Shown here: positions 25,401 to 39,970 of the stretch, piece after piece
How positions within the stretch are numbered: the stretch's first letter is position 1
Layout of the letters: every line of letters starts with the position of its first letter
NCBI GenBank assembly: GCA_013433145.1
Contig: CM024176.1
Span: forward strand, 4,584,849-4,648,848
Direction of reading: 5' to 3'
DNA from: Ascaris suum
Taxonomy: Eukaryota > Nematoda > Chromadorea > Rhabditida > Ascarididae
DNA length: 64,000 nucleotides
Notes under the pieces: generated by a model
What the model saw: only the letters and a program-made list of their open reading frames with translations
The model's database searches: none
Told to the model about the DNA's origin: nothing
Made by a program: the position numbers and the translations under genes

Positions 25401-26599
25401 CGGATCACTGAAAGATTGCTAGCAGGAAATGACCTGGTTTATAAAGCTTCACGTTTGTGCAGTGGAATGCCTCAGTGATGTGTTAGTGTTGTGAAATGTT
25501 TTTTTGAGAACAAGTGAATCTTGTAAACATCATTCGATTTTTAATGGAGGGATGCAGAATGCAAGGACAGCCTTCTGAAGCATTAAACGCTTCCCCAAGT
25601 TGTTCACTCACTGAATGCGCTATGCACGATGAGCTTTGCTAGCCATATGCTGATCGTACGATGACATGTTAGCAGTGTCACTTCTTCCCCATGCCACTCC
25701 CTCCTCTAGGCAGGGCTTTTTGGAACCCCGTGTGGAGTTCGATAAATGCTTTCTTTGAATTCAACAATTAATTAAGGAATTACCACATGGCATCGCTGTA
25801 GCTCGACGTAATACACAAAGCGCTTCATCATGGTGATTATTACACCACTATCACGGGACACTGAAAAGTGGCAGGAAGAAAGAGCGATGAACGACTATTT
25901 GAAGCCTAAACCATAGGAAAGCTTTCTAATAAAACAGGAATCGACTGGGAAAGAAAAAGGAAGAACGATATTCATCTTTTGTCGTGGAAGGCAACGAGAA
26001 GGAGAGAAAGACTCCATTCCTGCATTCAAGCCGAAAAATTCTTGATGAGTATGCGCACTGAAGTTTCCTTAACGCAAAGTTAGAGGTAACCCTCTCAATC
26101 CTCTAATATCATGCTTTGAATTGGTCACTGCAAGTCATCTGCACCCATAAAACGAATGTCTTTTAGTCATATTGCTATGAATTGTATCAGTGCGCAACTT
26201 GAACAACGATCGCTCTACACGCTTCATCGTCTCGTTTCATTGCACCGATGCTTGACGATAACATTCACGTCACAATCTCATTCGGTTCTATCCATATTAT
26301 CACATTACATAAAACCAATAACACATCTTTTAGCACATCTTCCAACAATCCAATAACAGCAACGAGCCATCAACAATAGTTTAGAGATCACTTTTGGGCT
26401 CAACCCCTTTATTTGACCTCTGTCGACGACGACCGAGTGCGCACAAGGTTCTAAGCGTTCAAATTATTTAGAGCATTCATTCGGGATAATATCTCAAACA
26501 CACAGTGACATTCGCGACACTTTCTTCATTCCTATGCGCATAAGGCCGGTTTGTTCGTAATGGTCGAATTGATCTAGGAAATGAAACAAACGAACTTAC
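22441..26599. other. Stretch with scattered plus-strand coding-like fragments
   Basis: Plus-strand fragments with splice-like borders occur at 22536-22605, 22708-22781 and about 23006-23276, and an open frame ends at 24015. Their phases do not join and one contains an in-frame TAA, so I do not call a gene. No minus-strand exon joining 26600 to 22440 was found. Confidence 0.35.
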
Positions 26600-26696
26600 G
26601 GTATTCGCTGGAAAGGTGGATGTGATCGGGCGCGGTGAGGAGACTGGAGGATGGGGCGACGAGCGGTAGCATTAGCGGCGACAGCGGCACCCGCAT
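26600..26696 (-). CDS. Candidate first coding exon of the long minus-strand gene
   Basis: The first ATG of the open frame (26696-26694) starts MRVPLSPLMLPL and runs 32 codons to a perfect GTAAGT donor, ending in phase 1. It sits in a marked GC-rich island (about 26600-26930) that stands out from the AT-rich flanks, as promoters and first exons often do. Against it: the island leaves several frames open on both strands, and phase 1 does not join directly to the phase-0 exon at 22440, so at least one more exon would be needed. Treat it as a placeholder 5' end. Confidence 0.22.
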
Positions 26697-29003
26697 TACA
26701 CTGTCAGCGAGAGCTGAGCTTCTTCTTGCTTCTTCGCACAACACGGGGCGGGGTTGGGGCGAAACGAATGGAGCGCCCGAGAGGCACACTGCCCTCGCAA
26801 TATGCTCACCGGTTCTGCGTGGTAGTGGAGTCGCAGTCGCCGCACGTGTCACTCGCGACCGCAGTCCGCCCCAGTACCCTACAACAAAGCCATACGTCGT
26901 ATTACAGCAGACACACATCTACCGTAACGCTGTTGCTGTGATTACGAGGACACTGCGAGCACACACACACAATGAACGGAACCACTTGGGGCTATCATCC
27001 TCACCTGCAACTTAAAAATGATACTGCGAGCTGCCACCAAGCCAATGACGCATTTCAATGTTCGCTCGTAGGAATCCACAGGTGCACGTCGATGACCATC
27101 GACCTCAATATTGCAGCAGTCTTTTATAGCGATGAAAAACTTTACTGCTTATTAAAGGATCGATGAATAACACTACATCCAGTGTAGTGTAAGAATCTCA
27201 CCTCTGAAAGCATTGCATTCCACAATCTCAACTGTCTAATAAATATGAAGCATTTAATCTTTCGAAGTGACTGCAATATGCAACACTATCATGCAAAACT
27301 TTTTTTCAAAAACATCGCTATTTCGAGAATAATATAGAGCTGCAAGACTTGGAACGGTAAAGAATATCAACTCCAAAATAAACCTTCACAGGAAAAATGT
27401 TTTCTAATGTGCTGTTATTTGTGCGGTGCTTTGCCGCTTAATATGCAATTAAAAATTCAATTCCCTGATTCTTCAAAAGTTTATAAAAATAATTATCAGG
27501 TAATGCTCTATTTACAGTAATAAATAAATGCTCGGAAACAATTCGTGTGGCGATGTAAGAGTGACGATGATAATCTTGTTGTACAAATCCAGTTCCATCC
27601 TTTTAATGATTCGATAACGAATACTCAAGTTCCATAATTCATAGGCGACAGTCAATGAGACCTTAACGATCATAGTCTCTTGTGAAGGCTGTTCGGACGT
27701 TGTAAAGCTTGCTCAATAATATCGCTTCGAAAGTTCTTGACTTCCAAAGAACTGAGGATCGATGGATGGGATGGAATGCTTTTTGGATGGTTAGGACAGT
27801 TGTCACTGCAGAAGCACTTCTCTCTGGCGGACAGCAACGACCCCAACAAACAGCCATCACGGTGGCCATTCGTCATGTTCGACGCCACTCAGAAAGCTCG
27901 CCCTGAGAACGACCGCTGCTTGCAACGCGGCCTACGCACACATACCGCATACGTCAGTGCCTTCACCAACATCACACATCATCAACAGACACCTATATGT
28001 ATCCGTTCGATGCGAATGATTGCAAAACTACTCTTGTGGGAGGTTACCACCCAACCAAATTCAGATTCGCTTGAATAGAGTCCATTACTTTATATGCATA
28101 TGTGGCTCGATTACGCTCCGATCTTTATCTCACCCAGTTCGTGGCCACTTGTTGAACTCGGCTAAAACTGCTACGTTGAGGTCATAAATGCCCCCTCATC
28201 AGTACTGAGATATACAACAAAAAACTAATTGTGCCATAGACACAAGTCCTTTCTCGAGCTAGAAAAATGGCTATCTGTACAGGAATGGGCGACACAAACG
28301 GTAAATCCGAAATGGCTACCACAGCTGAATCAAATATTCGAAATTTCTTTGCTGTTAAAAAAGTTGCTTATCAGTTGCGTAAACGATCGTTCAGTCAAAA
28401 AGCCATATGTGCAAGTGGTCGTTAAAGCTAGCGAGAATTTGTGCTATTTCTTTGAAAAGTTTGAGCGATGACCGTTTCCGCCAGATTCCTCTAGTGGAAA
28501 TATGCATCGAGCATTGCTGACCACCATTTAGTTTGGCATGCTAAATTATAGCGGCCGCTAAAGTAATGATTTATTCTTCCAGTTAAATAAAGCACTACAA
28601 CAAGCAAATCATGCGATGCTGTTTACATCCATTAGTCATAGTGCGGTCCTCTGTTTTTGGCCTATTAGCACATATTGATAGCGACGTTACATGATGTGCG
28701 ACACGTCAGTGATGGGGATCGAGAGTGGCAAAAGATGCGTCGGCGAAGTGGGTGATATTGTATGTGAATAGAGGATGATGGTGGTACGCTACAATAAACA
28801 TATTGCGGTGACACATTTCGTAACGTAATCGTATACACTGACACCTGCTCATTGGATCGGTTCCGGTGAAAATCTGTTTTGTTTATATCTTCTTTCAATT
28901 CGATTCCATCAAAATGCATTCGAGCTGTCTATCTGGATAAGCAAACCTTTTACGCATAGATTTCTGCATTAACATTCACCTTAATTATTCGTCCACTCTA
29001 ACA

Positions 29004-29074
29004 GTTGTTTGAAGAAACCCAATAGCTTGAGCTGAAAGTTTGTTCTAAGAAACCCAACAACTTGAAGTGAAGTA
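29004..29074. repeat. About 36-bp imperfect tandem duplication
   Basis: AAGAAACCCAA-AGCTTGA-like blocks are repeated side by side with several substitutions. Confidence 0.75.
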
Positions 29075-32000
29075 CCTTGTCGTCCCTTCCCACTTCCTTC
29101 AAAGCCGTTTCTCCGCTTCCAAAGTTTGCTTGGATTCTGGATTATAGAAACAACACCTTAAGGTATGATGTGAGTTTTCTTGGAATCTGAGTTGAGGGCC
29201 CAAGGACAAGTGAAGGAGAACGAGCAGCTAGCAGCTCTGCTTTTCCCTTGCAACTTTCAACAAAAAGGCAAACGTTATTTTCAGCGCTGTGTACGAGCAC
29301 TGCTAAGATCAAGATGCTGTGATGGTGTGTAGCAAAGTGTGACCTTCGGTGAGAGTCTCACAAAGATTAGAGACATCAAATGAGCAGTCGTGCACGACTT
29401 GCGTGTCATCTGCTTGGGCTACGTGCAGGGACGACTTCCAGGAGGTGATAAAGAGATGCGGCCTGCAGTGACGGCCTCACAACAATGCGGCCCTCACATT
29501 GGGACAACAGCTGACAGTCGCGCTTCCTCTAGCCAATAGCAATGATGCAGCGACGTGGTACACAACAACTGTGTTTTGTGCCAACCGAGCATAAATGCCA
29601 ATGTTACTGCGATAAAGCGTATACTCGAGGGGGTAATAGAGAGGAGAGCATTTAGAGAACTCGAAAACTCAGTACGTATGCAGATACTACGACAAAGGTT
29701 TTCCTGAAGGTTCACGCATATCCGAGTGAATATAAGTAATTCTGAAGGGTGCATTCCAGTTAATAATTGCGACCTATATGAGGTGCGAGTATTAATTCGT
29801 AGCCAGTAATTGAAAGAACGGAGTGATGCTTATAACAATTCGCAGTCCTTCAAAACTGATGTAGGTATGTCCAAATACAGTTGATTTTTACAGAGCGTTT
29901 AGGTAATATAATATAAAGGGCTGCGAAATTTGCAACAGTCAACTTATAAATGAATTTTATTTATTTCGCAAAACGTTTCAATGCTTGAGGAGTATTTTTC
30001 TCCAGAAAGCATTGCACTGCTAAACAGGTGCAAGAATGAGTGCCTTATAGCAGATTATCTGGTATAATGTACATTTGTGTTATAATATGAAATAATTGCG
30101 CTAGATGTGTTTACACGAAACTGCTAATTCCTAATTAGTAATGGAACCTCACGTTGACAACTATACGGATGCCTGCGATATTATAACGTTTGTAATACTT
30201 CATTCATATTCAAAAGTAGCATTAGACAGCGCATTAGATTATGGATGAAATCACTATAGGCACATAGGCAAGATAAGCGATCAGAATGAAACCCAGTATT
30301 TCGAAGAAATCGGTCAGTGGTATAAATCAGACCAACCGAATCCCAAAATCATTCAACGTTTCAAAGAAATTACTGCTTTTTCAAAGAGACTGAATGCAGG
30401 AAAATTTATATATGGGAGAAAAATTATAAAAAAGTAATAAAAATCGAAAAAAAATGTTGAGTTCTAGTTCCTCTATTGTGTGTTCGATATAATAATTGGG
30501 TACTCAATTTTTTTCACACCCTCTCAATTCCTGTACGGAAAAAGCCACTGAGGAATAAGAAAGATTTATCACCTAAATGGAGCAGTTGCTTCTAAATCAT
30601 CGCGTTTTTCTGTTGCACTTCACTTTCTACTGTTCTTTTCAAACGATTACCCAACAATAGGCTAGCTCAATTGTTTTATTCCTGAGTTCAATAACAATGA
30701 GGATTGACGATATTGGCAATAACCGAAATTTTAGCCGCTAAGAATGATTACGTTATCCAACTTCTTGAATCGGCATCTTCCTGAGATGGCTTTCTGTTTT
30801 TGATGTATCGGCTACTTTCGCGTCTCCTTCCGATCCTTTTCTACAAATGTCTGCTGCCCAAGATGCTCAAATTTAATAAATCAAAAGATTGCAGAGAAGC
30901 AAACCTGAGAGCACCACGGATATGTGCCAATTTATGAAATATATACAACGACCACAGGAAAGGTTCATATTTGAGGATATTTGTTTTATAATGACAAACA
31001 CATCAACTTTCACGCTTCCGATATTTTCCGATATTTTCACAGTTTCGAGGGAAAAAAACAGACAAAAAATATTTGATAACATTCTCTTACTAAAATAAAA
31101 TTACTTTAGTTTCAATTCCTCTCTGACGTTCAAATAAACTCGGAAAGTCAGATTGGTTGGTCCATTACAATGTTTCCTAAAACGAAGATCATTTGTTTAC
31201 CTTTAATTTCAAACGTGAAAACCATTTAGGCAGTAGGATTTTAATGAAAATGACCTGATTTGCAAATACTGCAAAATCGTTCGAAGTGCAATAATTATTA
31301 GGATGCTAATATTGCATTCGAATCACATACATTGCTGACAATTGCATCACTCTCTATCAACAACGGCTTGTATTTTGCGTTCTTACACAGCTGATTTGTG
31401 ATAGCACTTTACATTCGAAATCTCGCCACAATAGCGAACTCATTGAACGTCGAGAGAGAAATGCAACGATTTCTAGAAATTGCCTTTCACCTACTTTAGA
31501 AGAAAAAACCCTTGTAAATGATGCTTCATGTGCTTCAAAATTTCAATTTTTCTTAACCTCGCTTACAAAAGTTACTGCATTCTTTCATGCCACAGAAAAA
31601 TGTATGATTGGTCTAGCGGACAATACATCAACTTATCACCTACATGACTTCAACTTCGATTTTATGATTGGCTTCATCTTTGAGGGACACTAAAAATGAT
31701 ATAGCACAAATCCATAACAAATGTTTGCAGAATTATATTGATTCTTTGATTCTACAATGAATGAGGAGAATCGGTGCAATGATGCAAAGGTTTAGAGATA
31801 TTTCCCTTCAAATCTTTTCGATTGCTTCTCTCAGTCACATAAAAGCATGTTGCCTCGATGGAATGCTAATAGCATCGGGGCATAAAAGAGGAGGGCAATT
31901 CGCATCGCCTCTTTCCTAGTGACAGTGAATTCGCACTTTCTCTATAACAGCTTCCTATCATCTCGCTAGCACTTTATATGTGAGTTGTGCCTTTTGCTCT

Positions 32001-33615
32001 CCACATTCCATACGTACACTCATATCACTGAGAACACTATGTACTTTCGTGGTGACGTTGTGACGTGCAGCTTGTCATTCGTAAGCACGATCGCACATGG
32101 CACACAACACATACACACAACCGGTTGCTCGTTGTGCTGTCCCACCTTACCGTAATTGCGACACAACGCGACGATACGGTAGACGTGGGACAAAAGATGG
32201 CGCCCATGTTTGGTCATCTCATCTGCTCGCTTCCGATCCACCCAACGAATGCGGCTAGAAACAAGCTCCGCAATGTGCCAACAATGTCGGGGATCTTCTA
32301 AGCAGTGAGTTTTAATGGTGATATAACGTTAAAGCGTTCTCTACATTCGTTTATTTACCGACCGTTGTTCTAGAGCGATTGTGAAACGGCACAATACTTT
32401 GAACTATTGACCTCCATCAGGGAATCTCTATTCGTTTGACCCTAAATTTGAATTAAGACCCTTGCGCGCCGATTTTACTTCATGCTACAGAAGATCCCCC
32501 ATCAGAGCCCCACCTGCCTTCTAAATGTCGAATAAATTCATTCGATTTCCTGCACTATTCGAGCGCAGCGGTTGCCGATCAAAAAATAAATGCTTTCCGT
32601 CACAATATGTTCGCAGGGCGATAAGTAAGCTGCCTGAGCATTTGCCTTATCATTTGCAGCCCAAAATCTTTGCATCACTAACGGACAATACGAATATCAA
32701 GAGACTATTCATTGATTGACAATGGAAACTTCACATTCGTCAAAATGCTTTTATCAACTGGCGACTTCAGTTGCTGAAAGACTGCGGTGACAGAGAAAAA
32801 GTGCGCAAATATGGTTTCTGCGAACTTTAGACAGAAGGAATCTAATGAACAGAAATCGGTCATAAAATTTGATGCCTTGAAAAATTGCTTAAGGAAAGAT
32901 TTCTCTCGTTGAACTAAACGCCTTTTGTAAGACTATTAGAAATCAAGGTAAGAAGGAACATGAGTGGCACGCGCTGATAAAGAGAAGGGTGAGGTGGGAG
33001 GGAGGCAGGGAAAAATTAAAGCAGAGGATGCAGAGGGTCTTTTCTTTCCAAAAGTCCATGTTTTTCACCAAAAATGCACAAAACGCAAAATGTTATTATC
33101 GAACACCACTCTCATAAGTTAATTCTTTTATTTCTCTCAAATTCGTTGGAAAATTTATCGCTCTTTTTAGTTATCGAGTTCATTGCCTTCAATCCATAAG
33201 CGAAAATCTGGCTGAGTTAGCGTTCATATAAATACTCTCGTGGATATCAACATAGCAGCCGTTCATTTTCAAAAACTACGAAGATGAGCTTTCGTGTTGA
33301 CTTCCATATCATAAGTTTAGTAAACAACTTCAATAGATCAAGCCTCTCTCTCAATTTTCCAAATCTTAGCTGCCCGAACAACCACTAAAGCTTCTCATGA
33401 TGGAGGTATAAGCGCGTTATTGGCATAGCACGCTTCGCGCCTATCCATTTGAAGAACGCATAATGATGATTATATGTTGTCGAATGTTTTTTCATTCAAA
33501 TACACGTTTTTCTACATGATTTCCGCATTCCTTGTCGTTGTTGAAAACAGAAATTCGATAGTATGAACTATTAACCACTTATATATTGCATATTCGGTGG
33601 TTTTTGCCATTCTCG

Positions 33616-33660
33616 CCCCCCCCCCCCCACCACCCCCATCCACCCACCCCCCTCCTTCCG
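33616..33660. repeat. Poly-C run (13) and C-rich tail
   Basis: Thirteen C at 33616-33628, followed by CACC/CCCATCCACCC imperfect C-rich repeats. On the minus strand this gives a Gly-rich spurious frame. Confidence 0.93.
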
Positions 33661-35563
33661 TCTCCCAGTCCGCAAAAAAAGTCTGTCTGCTGTGGACCAT
33701 AAGTTTACTCAAATAAATGAATGCAGTTCAAAACTGATTTTTAGACATTACGAGAAAAAAAAGGGAAAGAATACTCAAGCAATCTTTTGTCATTCCACAA
33801 CGCACTTGGACAAGTCTAATAACATATGTGGAAAGCTGATCCAAAATAAAATATAAGAATAAAATAACATCGTTAGATCGCATATTCCCATGATTGCAGT
33901 CAAAGTGAACGAAAGAATACGGGCAGGACATTGAAAAATGTGCATTCTAGAAAGACCAACTCTATTAACTCTATTTGAAAGCATTGTTTGTTAAAACTAC
34001 TGGAAGGAACATTGAAGTAGGGATGAGATAGCAAAGAGTATGTGCGCCGTCAAATGTTGTTCGCCCATTAAGTAAACCATCCCCCGAAAATTTATTCGGT
34101 AATGGTAAATACCTCATGAATTTTCATATACTTCCTGTGTATATATAAGGAATATATAAGGGATATAAGGGGCTTTCAGTACCAATATATAAGGACAAGA
34201 TGTGGAGTGTCCTTGATAATGTTAGATCCCTCTGTACCATTTGTTGAATTGTATATTTCAATAACACAAAAATGAATCACTTTCAAAATTCATGCACTAT
34301 TCACCGTAGATTGATGCCTATACTTAACACTGCCACTCGCTGAGTACTGCACTAGTGAGACTCTTAAATAGCTACTAGAATTTATTTTTCATATTCATTC
34401 AAAGAAATTGCAATTTATATGACACAACACGCTTTCGACAAAATTGTTCTCTAAATAACTGCTTTCCTCTCCGCTCCCCCACCTCCTCACCTCTCCGATG
34501 AGAGAAAGAAAAGCAAAAAAGTAGCTACTCAAAAAAGTAAAACAATTAGCACGAGCATAAGGTTTTGTTAGGTTGTTGGAGGACGAGCAAGCTGTCGAAC
34601 TGTTAGTGGCGCAAAACATTTGCAGAAGGCGCGCATCATTTTTTTTTAGCTGCGACTGTGCAGCATCTATGTGAAGCGTAAGCGGTCAGCGAGGAGCAGC
34701 GAACTGTCTTCACGATGCGGCACTATGTCGTCGACCACACCAACCATTTGCTGCTATTTGATCGCTCGTCGAGGGCACACACCATCGATGTGCATCACAT
34801 TTCTAGGGGGATCGATAACGTAAATATTATTAGCCCATCAAAATTTTAATTCCTTCAACATCTTCTCAACGTGAGGGCAATAAACCTTCTTCTTGATTAA
34901 TTGGCGAAATTTCCCCGAAATTATTTTTGGAAATTGGGCGATTGCCGTACCGATTACTCGGGAAAATCTTAAGCAGAGAGTAAACTGTTCTTCGTTCAAT
35001 ATTCAGTCGTAAGTTAATTAGATCTTCAAAGTTAATTATCGTTGCGTAATTGTTACTGCCGATTTATCTCATATATTTCACAAATTCAGTGATATTTCTT
35101 AGCTATTCGCCGTAGCATTTGGAAGTTCACAAAAAATAGCGATGGATTTTACCGTCAACCACTCGTCAGCTTCGGATTTTTTTAAAGTTAGAGAAAACTA
35201 ATCTAATAATTCATCGCTTGTGAAGCTAATTTTTAAGTTCTCAAAGGCACTGTTAGCTCAGTGCTTATGACTGAACTAAAATATGAAAATGTCGGAAATC
35301 ATTGGCGATCACCGATTGATGCATCTCTAGACGGATTATTTGCAACTTATATTATTTCAGCCAATCTATAGTTAATATAAATAATTTACTTCTCAAATTC
35401 GATTTCATATGAATCGATTCCCACTAAGACGTCTACGCCCTCATAGAACAGATTGTATAAGTGAATGACGGATGACTGTAGAAGCTTGCAAAGGTTTGTT
35501 TCACGTAGTTGCTCAGTCTTTGGAAAATCTCAAATGAGCACATAGAAATGCCTCTCATCCTCG

Positions 35564-35581
35564 CCCCCCCCCCCCCCCCCC
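35564..35581. repeat. Poly-C run (18)
   Basis: Longest pure C run in the window. Confidence 0.97.
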
Positions 35582-38383
35582 ACTAACCCACATCAAAAAA
35601 GATAAAGGCGACCTTGGTAGAAGAAAGAGGGTATTGATGACACACAATGGTTTCACTGCTTTAACAAAGTTCCGGCTGAAGATTAAATGAGAGGCAAAGG
35701 AAAGATAGCTGCTCTAGTGAGAGATTTCATTGATAAGCTTAACGCGATGTGTGGCGAATAGAAAAAAAAGTCCAAAACGCTGATAGTTTCTTTTCCTTAC
35801 AAACGCATTGATAAAAGTTAATGAAGATTGTGAACGAGAGTCGCATTCAAGTTGCTTGATCGGAGCAAGATCAGCGAGAAAGAAAAAACATTCATCCGCA
35901 TCTGTGCAATTTGCATTCGTCAGGCACATTGTGCTGATTCCGTGCCTCTGTGTGCCTGTCTATTATATAGGTTTCACTATGACAAGCAATGCTATTCGAG
36001 TTATACTAAAACTACCAAACAAACAAACATACACGCACAACACCAACAAACATACACAGACAAACAGACGCACATAAAATCAATACTAGAAGATCGCATA
36101 AAAGGTAAACACTAAAAAATTCATCCGAACGATCAGTTCAATAAAAATATCAATGCATATTTTTAATTGTTTGTCCCATTTTTTTTCTTGCATTTCAACC
36201 CATCATCTGAATACATGAAAACGATGATAATGGCTGATAAACGAATACATTATATATCATGAAAACGACTAGCTGTGAAAATTCTTAATTATTATCCCTT
36301 TTTGAGTAACTTCCTACCTGCGAGTTTTATGGTACCCTTAAGTAACGATAACTGATAGGAGCTCATTGCTAGATTGTGCAGAGGATTATCCTGTGGCAAA
36401 GATTTTGCCAATGAAACTTCATTTCTATAAACGAAAGTACTGACGAACCGACATATCCATACCTACACAGACATATGCATAGATATCGCTTGATAGCGAA
36501 AGCTGCAAAGCGAAAAAAGCAGAAACGTGATGCGCATTAGTGAAATGCATAAACAGTTCGGTACAAAGGATCATAGCCGAACAAATGCCGTTTCTCTACT
36601 TATCGGCAGCTTTGATCAATGCGCAAGCCAAATCTAGAGCCGATCCTAGCGAAGACTGCTAGATGAACAGAGACGAACACCTCAATGACGAGCAATTCGG
36701 AATGAGTCACACTTCCTATAGAACAAATGAGGTGTGACTTATGTGAGCATATGAGTTCATCCTTTCGCAATAATCCACTATTTTTCCCGCTCACGTGCCT
36801 TCCCACAATTCAAATGAACACTAAAGATTCCATTATAATTTTCAAATCTTATACGCATTTTGTGGAATTTCATGCACTTTTGTCCAAATCTTCCTCTATT
36901 ATGTTCCATTTTTCAATAATATATTATATATCTGTTCGTTAAGTGAACAACTATTCGTAATTGTTATAGCATTGACTGATGATAATTGTTCTTTCGAGTT
37001 TTTTGCACTTCGTTTTTAAATGGCCAACTCAAAGGTTTTGAAATATTTGCAAGTTGTTGCAAATCAGCGTTTTTCCATAATTAGACTCAATTTTCCCTTT
37101 TCAGTGGGGTATAATTTTTAGTCAGCAATGAGATACATTCTTGCTTAACAGTTGAATGACTGATAAATCTCGTCTCAGCGATTGTTGATTCATGCATGAA
37201 CTATCGGTGTTTCGTTGATTGTCTCTGTTTTATTGGTAAAGGACGTGTGATTATAGTCGTTCGCATTCACATGTCGAGGATGGATTGAACGCCACATGGC
37301 AAACAGATGAGCAGCAATAACTACGTTCCGAGAATTGTGTCCACCAAAAAATATGACAATTCTCTTGCTTAGATACGACGATAAATGCCACACTCTTGCG
37401 AATGGCCACTTTAATCCAACTGCCACAGTGAATATCGCAACAAACTGTCACATTTCGCTGGGTTTTCTGTCAACGTTTGTTCGCATCCCTTAGTATACTC
37501 GCTTTAATTGCAGTCAATAGAGAAGTGGGCAGCTTTCGACTTGACAAGCTAATATGAAGTGGCGACATCTTGGTTTGTATTGTTTTTTTCTTCCATTTCG
37601 GAGTGATACATTTATTATCTCATCCATATTGGTGTTTATAACTGCAAGTTATTGTAATCCCTCTTCTAAAAGCTCCAATATAAGCATATGCCCCATTTCA
37701 GATAAATCCCTCTTAGTGATGGGATGATCCAGTTGAAGAGCTTCCCACTTCTCTAGTGACTACACTTATGTTGATTGTGAAACTTTTGAATGGTTCAGAC
37801 GTCATCAAACTTATATGTGCTCTGGAATATAAAACAATTTTGAACGTTTACTATCGGCATAATCTCGGGAGCTTATAAGCAAGGAACATGCTAATGCCGG
37901 AGGCGATCTTCCAAGATGAAAAAGTTGTTTGAAAGAAAGGCATACAACATTTTAAACTGTTTTTTAATATCCGCGCATCTTCTTTAACCAGTTCGCATTT
38001 ACATCAACTTTGACGATCGACGACCGCGCAATCGTGTTTATGGGAGACAGGCTATGAGGAGGCATTGCGACGCAAACAAACATATGCGTCCCATGTGCGC
38101 TGATCATGAGAAGCATTGTATATACGCATCACACCATGACAAGCCGAATGTGGAACTATTCGACGACGGAGGTCAGCCCACACAGAGCGATAACAATGCA
38201 GTAATGCCAGACTGGTACAGACACCTCTCTATCCAACTCACATTCCCATAAAAATGTTCGTAGCGTGTTTGTGGTATGATATGTTTCTGACTAGTTTTTT
38301 CATCGCAAGGACGAGAGGACCAGCAGGCTGACTCATCCGATGAATAGCAAAGAATCCTGTAGATTAGAAACTAAGGTGGTTAT

Positions 38384-38402
38384 CTGTCAACTATGTTGAC
38401 AG
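38384..38402. repeat. Perfect short hairpin
   Basis: CTGTCAAC-TAT-GTTGACAG: an 8-bp stem with a 3-base loop. No adjacent gene gives it a role. Confidence 0.8.
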
Positions 38403-39890
38403 TGATGGTTCATTAGTTGGAATATGAGAATATTATTTTTGTTTTTCTGCTGGGAGCTATTAGTAAGATGCTGTAAAGTTGTACATATCTTCTAAAGGAT
38501 CTTTCATATATTATCGTATAAGAGACTATCTCGAATTCGACTAAAGCTTTTGATAAACAGGGGATTAAGTTGCCCTTCCTGCTGTCTTATTTTTTTATTG
38601 ACTAATTCAAATGATAATATCCTTAAAACTAATTTCACTTATATCCATCATAAAATGAATCACATAGGAAGATAGATATTTCGTCATTCAACATCAAAGC
38701 TTCGACATCTGTTAGTTCACTTAAAAGAACAATTGAATTAACTGTGGCTGATACGAAGTGTAAGCTAGTCAATGGACAAGTGTCAGTTGAAGGACGAACT
38801 CAAGAACTGAGATGATCACAATTAATGGAATAAAGTATCCCCACTTCACCAGGAAATTGACTGGCATAATGCGCTCTGGTACTTTTATTATTATTGAGGT
38901 ACAAGTTATGACATTTCAAACCACTCATGCCGGTAATTTTCCATGAAGGGTATTTTGTTTGTTATGAAAAAAGTGCGGAAGCTCAACAGCTGCAGCGAAC
39001 CTCCCTCATTCCTTATTGTGCTCTACGTCATGCGCCATGAAACGCTCATTACGTGCTACAATATTCGGTAATATATAATATCAGAGGTGGGCATGAAACC
39101 GTCGATCGTAGTAGTTGAAGCTGCAAAAGATTTGGAGATGAGAAAGCATCCGCTTCAAAGGGATTAGCATGTAATGCACTCTAGTGACAGATTTCTTCGA
39201 GAGAGAATCGATGGAAGGAAGGTAAGATCAGCTGGTTATCCCAAAGAAATCGGCAAATCCAAGAAAGTGAGAAGATGCTTGTCGAGAAAAAAAGTGATTT
39301 TAGCAGAAAATTATCCGAACCTTCGAATTGCAGTAAAATTTGAACTTTATGAACTGATCTGATGATACTCTAAGTGTTGTAATTCATCGATTACGCTTTG
39401 TATGACGATTCCCATTTCCACTGAGGATGACAAAAACCCAAAGTCGATATACAGTTAACGGTTCATCATTGTGGACAATTGCACATTATCGCTTTCGAAG
39501 TACTTCATTGTGCTGTTTCTCTAATTTAAGGCAAACATTCTGCTCCAGGAAAATAATTTATGAGTGCTGACAAACGTTTCTTGTTGGAACATTTGTTCAT
39601 CGAAACGATCGTTGTGCGTTTGCAATGCTCATCAATGAGTTTATAGTCAATAAAGACACAGTTGAAGGAACCGCATTAATGAAGAACTCATATTAGCAAT
39701 TGAAGGATCCAAAATAGTAGGAAAGAAGGAACAAAATTCTCGCTGAAATATAAACCAAGTTGATCCTCTAATATTTCATTTTCGACGATGTAAGTCCTGG
39801 TCTAAACGGGGCGTTATTAATTCATCAGGTTTGTTGCACTGTTTGCTTTATAGGATTGTTGAAACAAGAGCCAGGAAGTGACATACAAGA

Positions 39891-39970
39891 GTTCGTGATA
39901 GCTCAGCTGTTTAGAGCATTCGCCTGGAAATATAGGATCAAGGAGGATCAGTCCTTCTGGCAGAAAATAG
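39891..39970 (+). pseudogene. tRNA-like relic (A-box present, B-box degraded)
   Basis: GATAGCTCAGCTGTTTAGAGC followed by ATTCGCCTGG resembles the D-arm and anticodon-side sequence of a tRNA, including an A-box-like TAGCTCAGCTG. The expected GGTTCGANTCC is reduced to GGATCAGTCC, and no clean acceptor stem pairs across 39891-39970. It is a tRNA pseudogene or the head of a tRNA-derived repeat rather than a working tRNA. Confidence 0.4.
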
